Shown: positions 15,939 to 23,175 of the stretch, piece after piece
Layout: every line of letters starts with the position of its first letter
Numbering within the stretch: the stretch's first letter is position 1
Position numbers and translations under genes: made by a program
Notes under the pieces: generated by a model
What the model saw: only the letters and a program-made list of their open reading frames with translations
Told to the model about the DNA's origin: nothing
The model's database searches: none
Source of the DNA: Chloroflexota bacterium
GTDB lineage: Bacteria; Chloroflexota; Anaerolineae; Anaerolineales; Villigracilaceae
Assembly: GCA_016208355.1 (NCBI GenBank)
Contig: JACQYE010000042.1
Span: 1-33,752 of the forward strand
DNA: 33,752 nt
Reading direction: 5' to 3'

Positions 15939-16465
15939 GGATTTTTCTCCAATGCCTGCTGCAGAGCGGAGCGGGGGAGGATGAGCGAGCCGTCGGTTTG
16001 TTGTACAGCAACCTGCTGGATTGCACCAACCAGTTGGAGATAAGCAAGTCCCCCATTGGGTGACGGAGGGATGAGCACAACTCCAGCGTCCTGCAGCGGG
16101 GGAGAGACGATGGGCGCGTCGGGGTGGCAGGAAGGCCCGATGACGGCGAGCAGGCTCGAGGCCTGCAGGAGACGTGTGGCAGCCAGGTAGGCGCTCTCTT
16201 CGGTGCAGTCGGTGCCTTCCCAGATCAAATCAACTTCGTGGCCGAGGACGAGTCCGTATTCTTCAACGGTGGATGAGACAGCATCCAGCAACGCAATGCC
16301 ATCAAGAGCATCTTCCCCTGTGGTTGTGGCCAACACGCCGATGGTAAGCGGGTCGCCCGAGGCGATTTCAAGGCAGCCCAGTGGGTCGGCGCAGGTGTAA
16401 GGCGCTGTTCCACAGGCGGACAACAAAATAACGGATGCGATGGTTGGACAGAGTAACCGTATCAT
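15935..16465 (-). CDS. Truncated periplasmic-binding-like lipoprotein
   Basis: The 176-residue product has lipobox Cys18 (ILLSAC). What follows resembles the N-terminal lobe of type 1 periplasmic binding proteins of branched-chain amino acid ABC systems: DPLTIGVLATTTGEDALDGIALLDAV, split by VLGHEVDLIWEGTDC, then LLAVIGPSCHPDAPIVSPPLQDAGVVLIPPSP. Normal members are about 350-420 residues with two lobes. Here the second lobe is missing and the protein ends soon after. There are no permease or ATPase genes nearby. No ribosome site is seen before the ATG. It may be a decayed paralogue or a one-lobe ligand-binding lipoprotein. Confidence 0.75.
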   Translation of the reverse strand: MIRLLCPTIASVILLSACGTAPYTCADPLGCLEIASGDPLTIGVLATTTGEDALDGIALLDAVSSTVEEYGLVLGHEVDLIWEGTDCTEESAYLAATRLLQASSLLAVIGPSCHPDAPIVSPPLQDAGVVLIPPSPNGGLAYLQLVGAIQQVAVQQTDGSLILPRSALQQALEKNP

Positions 16466-16537
16466 GGGCAGATTGGCGAAAACAGTTTTCTGATTTTACC
16501 TCTATGCTACTATTTTGGCGGTAATCAAATCAGACTT

Positions 16538-17749
16538 TTAGCCTGACAGGATGGCGGGTTGCAAACCCGCCCTACGCACCCACGCCAATGCGCCCAGCCC
16601 TGCCGCCCGGCCGCTGGCGAAACAGGCAGTCAGCAGGTAGCCGCCGGTGGGGGCTTCCCAGTCCAGCATCTCCCCGGCGCAGAAAAAGCCCGGCAGAAGG
16701 CGCAGCATCAGGCGCTCGTCCAGGGCGGCGAAATCCACGCCCCCGGCGCTGCTGATGGCTTCCTCCAGCGGGCGCGCGGCCGTCAGCCGGAGGGGCAGGT
16801 TTTTGATGGCCCTCACCAGCCGCTCCGGGTCGGCGAAATCAGCCTTTGGGACAAATTCCCACAGCAGCCCGGCCTTGACGCCCCTCAGCCCCACCGCCTT
16901 TTCGAGATGGCTGGATATCGAACGCGACCCGCGCGGCCGCGATAGGCGCTCGACCAGCCGTTCGTGCGTCCAGCCGGGAGCCAGGTCGAGGTGCAGGATG
17001 GCGAGCCCGCTCGCTTCAATTTCGTCCCGCAGGAGCGCCGAGCAGGCGTAGATGAGGCTGCCCTCCACGCCGGTCTCGGTGACGATGAACTCGCCCTGTT
17101 GCTGGAACAAGATTCCGTCTGCGCTGCTGAACGTCAGCACGACGGATTTCAACGGCGCGCCAGCGAAGCGTGACCGGAAGTGTTCCGTCCAGGCCACGTC
17201 GAAGCCGCAGTTGGACGGTTTCAGCGGAGCCACCCGGACCCCGCGCCCGGTCAGCAGCGGGATCCACGCGCCGGTGGACCCGGTCTGCGGCCAACTGCCG
17301 CCGCCGAGGGCGAGCACTGTCGCCCCCGCCCACACAGGAACCTCGCCCTGCGGCGACTCGAAGCGCAGCGACTCGTCGGCGCTCCAGCCGGTCCAGCGGT
17401 GGCGGAAGTGGAAGGTCACTCCGGAAGCGCGTAAACGCTTCAGCCAGGCGTGCAGCAGCGGTGCGGTTTTCATCCCGGTCGGGAAGACCCGGCCCGAGGT
17501 CCCGACGAAGGTTTCGATGCCCAATCCCGCCGCCCAGAGGCGAAGGTCGTCCGGTCCGAAGTCCCGCAGCAGAGGCTCGATCTGCGGACGGCGGTCCCCG
17601 TAACGGGTTACGAATTGCTCGAAGGGTTCGGCGTGGGTCAGGTTCAGCCCGCCCCTGCCCGCCACCAGGAACTTGCGCCCGGCGGAGGGCATGGCGTCGT
17701 ACAGGTGTACCCGCACCCCGCCGCTTGCGAGTACTTCGGCGGCCATCAA
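16538..17749 (-). CDS. FAD-dependent flavoprotein, HI0933/BaiN type, start codon unclear
   Basis: The protein matches the HI0933-like flavoprotein family: AGRKFLVAGRGGLNLTH, TFVGTSGRVFPTGMKTAPLL, VLALGGGSWPQTGS, KPSNCGFDVAW, and the closing FFCAGEMLDWEAPTGGYLL block that binds FAD. The first canonical start in frame (TTG 17749, ATG 17746) lies after the essential dinucleotide motif VIVIGGGPAG. That motif is encoded in the same frame at 17750-17779, and the frame stays open to 17803. A non-canonical ATC start at 17803 or a shift from the upstream frame is therefore possible. The last residues are encoded by a small hairpin repeat. Substrate unknown. Confidence 0.85.
   Translation of the reverse strand: MMAAEVLASGGVRVHLYDAMPSAGRKFLVAGRGGLNLTHAEPFEQFVTRYGDRRPQIEPLLRDFGPDDLRLWAAGLGIETFVGTSGRVFPTGMKTAPLLHAWLKRLRASGVTFHFRHRWTGWSADESLRFESPQGEVPVWAGATVLALGGGSWPQTGSTGAWIPLLTGRGVRVAPLKPSNCGFDVAWTEHFRSRFAGAPLKSVVLTFSSADGILFQQQGEFIVTETGVEGSLIYACSALLRDEIEASGLAILHLDLAPGWTHERLVERLSRPRGSRSISSHLEKAVGLRGVKAGLLWEFVPKADFADPERLVRAIKNLPLRLTAARPLEEAISSAGGVDFAALDERLMLRLLPGFFCAGEMLDWEAPTGGYLLTACFASGRAAGLGALAWVRRAGLQPAILSG
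16553..16571. repeat. Small hairpin repeat inside the flavoprotein C-terminus
   Basis: GGCGGGTT (16553-16560) and AACCCGCC (16564-16571) are perfect complements around GCA. The sequence resembles the GGGCGGGTTTGCAACCCGCC type of short interspersed palindromes found in several bacterial genomes. It encodes part of the last 13 residues of the flavoprotein. Confidence 0.5.
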
Positions 17750-17795
17750 CCCGGCGGGTCCGCCGCCGATGACGATGACTTGGGGAGGGTGTGAA

Positions 17796-18923
17796 TTATG
17801 GATTCAACTGCTTGATGAACACTCTGCGACGTTTGTGCTGGCGGCGCTGGTAGTACTTCCACTGCCCCTGGACGTTGGCGTTGGTCTCCAACTCCGGATT
17901 GGATTCGACTTTCTTAACGCCCAGCCGGAGGAACACCTCGTTCATGCGGTCCATCAGGATGGCGTTGACGCCCTTGCTCTGGTATTCCTTGCGCACCGCT
18001 ACCAGGTAGAGGTCGAATCGGTCGAAGGTTTTGAGTGACTTGAGCAGGTGCAGGAAGCCAAACGGGAAGAGATCGCCGTGTGATTTTTGCAGGGCTTTCG
18101 AGAGCGAGGGCATGGTGATACCAAACGCGACCATCTGGTTTCTCTCATCCAGCACAATCGGGACGAAGTCCGGTTGGACGAAACCAAAGTACTGGTGGAC
18201 ATACGCCTCGACCTGTTTCCGGGTCAGCGGGACGGTGCCGTAGAGATGGGCGTAAGACTCGTCCAGGATGTCGAACAGTTCGTCAGCGTATTTCAGTAAA
18301 TCTCTTTTGTTGCGGGCTTCCAGCAGGTGCAGTTTGTAGCGCCGTTTGGCAATGTCGGCGATGCGGGCGATGGTTGGGTCTGGTTCGTGCGGGACAGTCA
18401 TCTCGTATTCCACCCAGTCGGTATCTTTGGTGTAGCCCAGGCTTGCCAAGTGTTTGGCATAGTACGGGTAGCTGTAGTTGGTGGAGAGCGTGGCGAGTTC
18501 GTCGAAACCCTCGACAAGCGTCCCTTCCCGGTCCAGGTCGGTAAACCCCAGCGGGCCGTGGACGGCTTCCATCCCCTCTGCCCGGCCCCAGGTTTCGACT
18601 GCCCCGAGCAGCGCGGCGGAGACAGTTTCATCGTCAATGAAATCAATCCAGCCGAAGCGCAGGTATTTCTGTCCCCATTTCTCGATGTGTTTGTGGTTCA
18701 GGATGGCCGCAATCCTGCCGACAACCTGCCCATGTTTGTAAGCCAGCCAGTAGCGGGCTTCGCAGTGCTCGAAGGCCGGGTTCCGGTCATGGCGCAGGGT
18801 GTTGAGTTCGTCAAAGAACAGAGCCGGAACGTAGTACGGATTGCCATGGTAGAGGTTGAGAGGCAATCGGATGAAGGTTTTCAGGCCATGCAGGGTGGTG
18901 ATTTCCCGGACGGTGACGGTCAT
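17796..18923 (-). CDS. GNAT-like acyltransferase-fold protein, paralogue 1
   Basis: The 375-residue product starts at an ATG overlapping the previous stop by four bases, with AAGGA upstream. An upstream in-frame extension would run far into the neighbouring gene and was rejected. Key segments are FIRLPLNLYHGNPYYVP, NPAFEHCEARYWLAYK, VVGRIAAILNHKHIEKWGQ, FGWIDFID and EGMEAVHGPLGFTDLD. A C-terminal block with YQSKGVNAILMDRM resembles the acetyl-CoA-binding loop of GNAT proteins. Such proteins are annotated as GNAT or hypothetical in diverse bacteria; the substrate is unknown. It is closely similar along its whole length to the adjacent 18920-20074 gene. Confidence 0.82.
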   Translation of the reverse strand: MTVTVREITTLHGLKTFIRLPLNLYHGNPYYVPALFFDELNTLRHDRNPAFEHCEARYWLAYKHGQVVGRIAAILNHKHIEKWGQKYLRFGWIDFIDDETVSAALLGAVETWGRAEGMEAVHGPLGFTDLDREGTLVEGFDELATLSTNYSYPYYAKHLASLGYTKDTDWVEYEMTVPHEPDPTIARIADIAKRRYKLHLLEARNKRDLLKYADELFDILDESYAHLYGTVPLTRKQVEAYVHQYFGFVQPDFVPIVLDERNQMVAFGITMPSLSKALQKSHGDLFPFGFLHLLKSLKTFDRFDLYLVAVRKEYQSKGVNAILMDRMNEVFLRLGVKKVESNPELETNANVQGQWKYYQRRQHKRRRVFIKQLNP

Positions 18924-20074
18924 TTTGTATCCTTGCCATTGGATTCTGGCGCGTTGAGATGCTTGATGAAGGCTCTCCGGCGCTTGTGTTGGCGCTTCTC
19001 GTAATATTTCCACTGCCCTTGCACGTTGGCATTCCATTCCAGTTCAGGATTGGTTTCGATATATCGGACGCCCATCTTGATAAACATCCGGTGGACGTGA
19101 TCCATCAGGATGGCATTGACGCCCTTGCCCTGGTATTCCCCTTTGACCGCCACCAGGTACAGGTCGGCGCGGTTGTTCTTACGCAAGGCGCGTAGCAGAT
19201 GGATGAACCCGAAGGGAAAGAGTCTCCCGTGCGATTTTTGCAGCGCCCGCGAGAGCGACGGCATGAGGATGCCGAAGGCCGCCATCTGTCCCTGCTCGTT
19301 GAGCACCACGGGTACAAACTTTGGCGAGATGAGGCCGAAATATTGTTCGATGGCGCTCTCGATCTGCGCCTCGGTCAGCGGAACGGCGCTGTACAGGTTG
19401 CGGTATTCTTCGTTGTAAAGTTTGAACAATTCGCGGGCGTAGGGCAGGAGCTCTTTCTTGCTTTTTGTCTCCAGAAGGTGCAATTTGTAGCGCCGCCGGG
19501 AAAGCTCGGCGATGCGGGCGATGGTTTCGTTCGGTTCCGGCGTCACCGCCATTTCGTATTCCACCCAATCGGTATGTTTTCCATAGCCCAGGTTTTCAAG
19601 GTGCCGGGGGTAATACGGGAAATTGTAAATCGTCGCCATGGTTGCGAGTTCGCCGAAGCCCTCCACCAGCATCCCTGAGTGGTCCATGTTGGTGAAGCCC
19701 AGCGGCCCGTGGACGGCCTCCATGCCTTTCTCGTGCGCCCAGGCCTCCACCGTTCCCAGCAGCGCGGCGGAGACTTCCGGAATGTCTATGAAGTCTATCC
19801 AGCCGAAGCGCATGTACTTCTGTCCCCACTTCTCGATGTGACGGTGGTTGAGGATGGCGGCAACGCGACCTACGACTTCCCCGTCCCGGCAGGCCAGCCA
19901 GTAACGCGCCTCGCAATACTCGAAGGCGGGATTTTTGTCCCGCCGGAGGGTGTTCAGTTCGTCGGTGATGAGTGACGGTACCCAGAAAGGATTGCCGCGG
20001 TAGAGCGTGAACGGGAAACGAATAAAGGCTTTCAGGTCTTTTGCAGTGAGGGCTTCTCTGATGACGATTGTCAT
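18920..20074 (-). CDS. GNAT-like acyltransferase-fold protein, paralogue 2
   Basis: The 384-residue product starts at the ATG at 20074, four bases after the stop of the DUF1579-like gene. It shares the full pattern of its downstream neighbour: FIRFPFTLYRGNPFWVP, NPAFEYCEARYWLACR, VVGRVAAILNHRHIEKWGQ, GMEAVHGPLGFTNMDHSGM and YQGKGVNAILMDHV. The shared ends (WNANVQGQWKYYEKRQHKRRR against TNANVQGQWKYYQRRQHKRRR, shown here as family pattern) indicate a recent tandem duplication. The acyl donor site is inferred from the GKGVNA loop. The C-terminus is about ten residues longer than in the other copy. Substrate unknown. Confidence 0.82.
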   Translation of the reverse strand: MTIVIREALTAKDLKAFIRFPFTLYRGNPFWVPSLITDELNTLRRDKNPAFEYCEARYWLACRDGEVVGRVAAILNHRHIEKWGQKYMRFGWIDFIDIPEVSAALLGTVEAWAHEKGMEAVHGPLGFTNMDHSGMLVEGFGELATMATIYNFPYYPRHLENLGYGKHTDWVEYEMAVTPEPNETIARIAELSRRRYKLHLLETKSKKELLPYARELFKLYNEEYRNLYSAVPLTEAQIESAIEQYFGLISPKFVPVVLNEQGQMAAFGILMPSLSRALQKSHGRLFPFGFIHLLRALRKNNRADLYLVAVKGEYQGKGVNAILMDHVHRMFIKMGVRYIETNPELEWNANVQGQWKYYEKRQHKRRRAFIKHLNAPESNGKDTK

Positions 20075-20078
20075 ATTG

Positions 20079-20534
20079 TTAATCCTGTGGTTGGCGAGTA
20101 TAGACCGCCTCGACCGCCAGCATTTCCGCGCCATCGGGAGTGATATTGAACATCATGAGCTTGAACGGTTCGCCCGGTTCGATGACCAGCCGCCAGCCCC
20201 AATCCGGGCCGGGCGGGGCCGGGTAACTGCCTCGCAATGACACCTGACCATCCGCCGAGACAGTCCCTTCGCAGGGCATGATCCTGTTGCCGTTGTGCCA
20301 GGAGTCGATCCAAAAGGCGTGCACAACGTCACCCTGCTGACCGAGCACAAGCAGACCCTCCTGCGGCGCGTCTTCGAACCAGGTATAAGCAATCGAAAGG
20401 AAACGCCCGCGGCCAGCCAGCGAGACGACCGCGCTGGTTTCCGAAACCCGGACGGAGTCGGTGGGGGAGAGCCACAGGCGATTGGTGCCTTTCCAGGCGC
20501 CGACGATTTGTTTCAGGCCATCAGATACGCTCAT
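20079..20534 (-). CDS. DUF1579-like small beta-barrel protein
   Basis: The 151-residue protein starts at an ATG with AAAGGAG seven bases upstream, inside the last bases of miaA (14-base overlap). It opens with SDGLKQIVGAWKGTNRLWL and has alternating strands such as LLVLGQQGDVVHAFWIDSWHNGN and VSLRGSYPAPPGPDWGWRL. This is typical of DUF1579-like lipocalin-type barrels of about 150 residues. No signal peptide is present. The family has no established reaction. The assignment to DUF1579 rests on overall pattern rather than on a catalytic motif. Confidence 0.7.
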   Translation of the reverse strand: MSVSDGLKQIVGAWKGTNRLWLSPTDSVRVSETSAVVSLAGRGRFLSIAYTWFEDAPQEGLLVLGQQGDVVHAFWIDSWHNGNRIMPCEGTVSADGQVSLRGSYPAPPGPDWGWRLVIEPGEPFKLMMFNITPDGAEMLAVEAVYTRQPQD

Positions 20535-21516
20535 GATCGTTCTCCTTTGCAAGGAATTCCCGGATCAATTTTTCTATCCCGCCGATTGGAGCAGGAGTCG
20601 CCTCGAACCAGCAGATGGACGGGTCGTCAAGTTTGAACCAATTCGCCTGCCGGCGGACGAAGATGCGCGTCGCCCGCCGCATCTGAACCTTTGCCTCCTC
20701 GACCGTCAGCCTGCCCCGTAAAACCGAGACGCATTCCCGGTAACCGATGGAAGTCATCGCCGGAAGGTCGGGGGAAACCCCGGCGGCGAGCAAACGCTGT
20801 ACTTCTTCCAGCAGACCGGCAGCGAACATGGACTCGATGCGGGAGTCGACGCGGGCGTACAACTCCGTCCGTTGGAGCGTTAGCCCAATGGTCAGCAGGC
20901 GGTAAGGACCCTCAGCCTGTCCGCGCTGCTCGGAGAATTTCCGCCCCGTCAGGCGGACGACCTCCAGCGCCCGCACCGTCCGGCGGAGGTTGCGCGGGTC
21001 GATTTTTTCAGCAGCAGCCGGGTCGAGTTCCTGGAGTTCTTCGTATAGTCTCTGGTAGCCCTCGTTTTCAGCGCGCGCTTCCAGTTCGGCGCGCAGGCCC
21101 GGGTCAGGAGCGATGACGGGGGGGGTCCAGCCGCGCGTCACGGCATGGATATATTGTCCCGTCCCGCCGACAAGGAAGGGGAGTCTGCCGCGGGCATGGA
21201 TTCCGGCGATGGCTTCTGCCGCAGCCCGTTGGAACAGCGCCAGGCTCCAGGTCTCGCGCGGATCGGCTACGTCAAGCAGGTGATGCGGCACGCGGGATCG
21301 CTCTTCCGGCGTCGGTTTAGCCGTTCCGATGTCCAGGCCACGGTAGAAGAGACGCGAGTCTGCCGAAACAATCTCGCCGCCCATGCGTTCAGCCAATTGG
21401 ATGGAAATCTCAGTCTTGCCGACCGCGGTTGGGCCGACGATGGCGATGATGGGGATTTTCCCCTCTCCGAGTGAGGCGGGGGGCAGTGGGGAGGGCTTAC
21501 CCGATGATATTTTCAA
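20521..21516 (-). CDS. miaA: tRNA dimethylallyltransferase MiaA
   Basis: MiaA transfers a dimethylallyl group to A37 of tRNAs reading U-starting codons. The 331-residue product has the P-loop GPTAVGKTE (28-36), SADSRLFYRGLDIGTAKPT for tRNA and substrate contact, HHLLDV, VGGTGQYIHAV and RNLRRTVRALEV. It starts at TTG 21516 with GGAG about 11 bases upstream, overlapping yraN by 20 bases. The first 20 residues (with PSPLPPASLGEG) are not part of the family core and look repeat-derived. The C-terminal RRQANWFK block is conserved. The family assignment is firm. Confidence 0.96.
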   Translation of the reverse strand: MKISSGKPSPLPPASLGEGKIPIIAIVGPTAVGKTEISIQLAERMGGEIVSADSRLFYRGLDIGTAKPTPEERSRVPHHLLDVADPRETWSLALFQRAAAEAIAGIHARGRLPFLVGGTGQYIHAVTRGWTPPVIAPDPGLRAELEARAENEGYQRLYEELQELDPAAAEKIDPRNLRRTVRALEVVRLTGRKFSEQRGQAEGPYRLLTIGLTLQRTELYARVDSRIESMFAAGLLEEVQRLLAAGVSPDLPAMTSIGYRECVSVLRGRLTVEEAKVQMRRATRIFVRRQANWFKLDDPSICWFEATPAPIGGIEKLIREFLAKENDHERI

Positions 21517-21859
21517 AATGTTCGATCTCCGGCGGCGCCCCGGCCTTGCGGGTGATGGCGATGATGTCGAACTGCCAGGTTTCAGGGCTGTCGGGGTGTT
21601 GCTCGAAATAGTGTTCCGCAGCCATCAACATGTGCGCCTGCTTGCGCGGCGTGACGGCCTCCTCCGGGAAGCCGAAGGCATTGGTCGAACGCACCTTGAC
21701 CTCGACAAAGACAAGTGCGCCTTCCTTTTTGGTAAGGATGTCAATTTCCCCGTGCGGGGTACGCAAGTTGCGCGCCAGGATGGCGTATCCATGCTCCTGG
21801 AGATAATGGGCGGCTGTCTCTTCGCCCCAGCGGCCAAGCGCCTGTTTTTGGGTGGTCAT
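21497..21859 (-). CDS. yraN: UPF0102/YraN-family endonuclease-like protein
   Basis: The 120-residue protein has the complete UPF0102 pattern: GRWGEETAAHYLQEHGY at the N-terminus, then the PD-(D/E)xK-like core with HGEIDIL (Glu38, Asp40) and FVEVKVRS (Glu53, Lys55). The family is predicted to be nuclease-fold and often sits near DNA or RNA maintenance genes; its exact substrate is unsettled. It overlaps the glycosyltransferase stop by four bases at its start and miaA by 20 bases at its end. Family assignment is firm. Confidence 0.94.
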   Translation of the reverse strand: MTTQKQALGRWGEETAAHYLQEHGYAILARNLRTPHGEIDILTKKEGALVFVEVKVRSTNAFGFPEEAVTPRKQAHMLMAAEHYFEQHPDSPETWQFDIIAITRKAGAPPEIEHFENIIG

Positions 21860-23052
21860 GTGCGGAACCTCTCCACCAGCGTGCGGACGCGGTAACGCAG
21901 CCCACGGTGGCGTCTCCCGGCCTCAAATACCAGGCGTTCATAATGAGCAAGCAGGATTTTTGTGGTGCGTTCGATGGCGTATTTTTCGGAGGCTTTGCGC
22001 GCCGCCGCGCCCATTTTTTTGCGCAAGGATTTATCCAGGCACAGGCGCGTCATTTTGGCGGCGAAAGCAGACGGGTCGTTGCGCGCCAGGAAGCCGGTGA
22101 CGCCGTCTTCGATGGTGTCACCCACGCCGACAGAGTGGATTCCCAGCGCGGGCAGGCCGCTGGCCATGGCTTCAATGACTGAAAGCGGGTGGACCTCTGT
22201 CACCGAAGCGGTGACAAAGGCATCACACATTGCCAGGTAACGCGGCAGGTTGTCATAGGGGACCATGCCGGTGAAATGGATGCGTTCAGCGACGCTCGTC
22301 TGAGTGACAGCCTGGCGCAGCCTCTCCTCTTCCGGTCCGCCGCCGATGATCAGCAGCCGGGCTTCGGGGACGGCCTCCGCGGTTCCGCTGAAGGCTTGCA
22401 GGAGGAAGTCCAGGTTTTTTTCGGGGGCCAGTCGCCCGGAGTAGACCAGCAGGACATTCTCGGGCGCAAACCCAAATTCGGCGCGGCAATCTTCACAGGC
22501 TTCTTTATAACGCTGGAGTTCCACTCCATTGGGGAGGACTTCTATCGGGGTGGATACCCCAAGCCGGCGCAGGACCCCGGCCATTCCGGCTGAGGGGGAA
22601 ACGACCATGTCCACTGCCGAGCAGAAGGGCGGCATGTATGTTTGCAGGAAGGTTTCGCTTAACTCTTCCGGTAGAAGGGGCAGATAGGTCTGGGCATAGA
22701 GATCGTAGCGGGTATGGTTGGTAAAAACGATCGGGATGCGCATCGGCCGGCAATAGCGCAGGGCCAGCCGTCCGCTGAGGAATGGATGGTGGACATGCAC
22801 CAGGTCCATAGTCTGGAGTGTAGCTTTGGCTTGACGTGCGTAGTGGAAACTCAGGTAGTAGCCGGTGTCAGTCAATGGCAGGCCGGGGGAGCGGATCACA
22901 TTTGTTTCATCGTCGGAGAACTCAACATCTCCGAACGTGAAGACAAAGACCTCGTTCCCAGCTTCTTCTAGGTAACGTTTATTCAGGCTGATGTAATTCG
23001 TGATCCCGCTTACGTGGGGCGTGTATAAATCCGCCATCATTCCAATACGCAT
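21856..23052 (-). CDS. GT4-family glycosyltransferase
   Basis: The 398-residue protein is a GT-B fold family 4 transferase. The N-terminal domain opens MRIGMMADLYTPHVSGITNYI and has VHVHHPFLSGRLALRY and the FTNHTRYDLYAQTY segment seen in glycolipid-forming members. The C-terminal nucleotide-sugar domain has YSGRLAPEKNLDFLL and the E-x7-E motif in TEVHPLSVIEAMASGLP. The FTNHTRYD pattern points toward diacylglycerol glucosyl or mannosyl transferases, but acceptor assignment is only an inference. The ATG at 23052 has AGAGGTG upstream; an earlier start six codons up has none. It is the first gene of the long minus-strand chain. Confidence 0.92.
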   Translation of the reverse strand: MRIGMMADLYTPHVSGITNYISLNKRYLEEAGNEVFVFTFGDVEFSDDETNVIRSPGLPLTDTGYYLSFHYARQAKATLQTMDLVHVHHPFLSGRLALRYCRPMRIPIVFTNHTRYDLYAQTYLPLLPEELSETFLQTYMPPFCSAVDMVVSPSAGMAGVLRRLGVSTPIEVLPNGVELQRYKEACEDCRAEFGFAPENVLLVYSGRLAPEKNLDFLLQAFSGTAEAVPEARLLIIGGGPEEERLRQAVTQTSVAERIHFTGMVPYDNLPRYLAMCDAFVTASVTEVHPLSVIEAMASGLPALGIHSVGVGDTIEDGVTGFLARNDPSAFAAKMTRLCLDKSLRKKMGAAARKASEKYAIERTTKILLAHYERLVFEAGRRHRGLRYRVRTLVERFRT

Positions 23053-23105
23053 ATTGCACCTCTGTGACAATCGTAAGTCAAGGGAGATGGCCTGTCAAGG
23101 TGGGG

Positions 23106-23111
23106 TATAAT
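23106..23111 (+). promoter_or_regulatory. Candidate -10 element for the two-gene unknown module
   Basis: A perfect TATAAT lies 64 bases before the start at 23176 in the divergent gap. No convincing -35 hexamer stands 16-18 bases upstream, so confidence is limited. Confidence 0.35.
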
Positions 23112-23175
23112 AATGCCGCTAAAAATCTTTCGTCCACGTGTCAACGGTCTGTGCAAATCAAACTTAAGGCAGTTT

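Noticed and set aside
15057-16043. Long plus-strand open frame opposite cinA
   Set aside because: High GC at third positions on the opposite strand keeps it open; the sequence is Gly/Asp/Ala-rich without family features.
22198-22216. Perfect 8-bp stem with 3-base loop inside the glycosyltransferase gene
   Set aside because: It lies in a conserved coding part of the gene, far from either end, and a stem of this size can occur by chance.
23041-23175. Possible full sigma-70 promoter in the divergent gap
   Set aside because: Only the TATAAT is convincing; no -35 hexamer at proper distance could be found, so only the -10 is listed.
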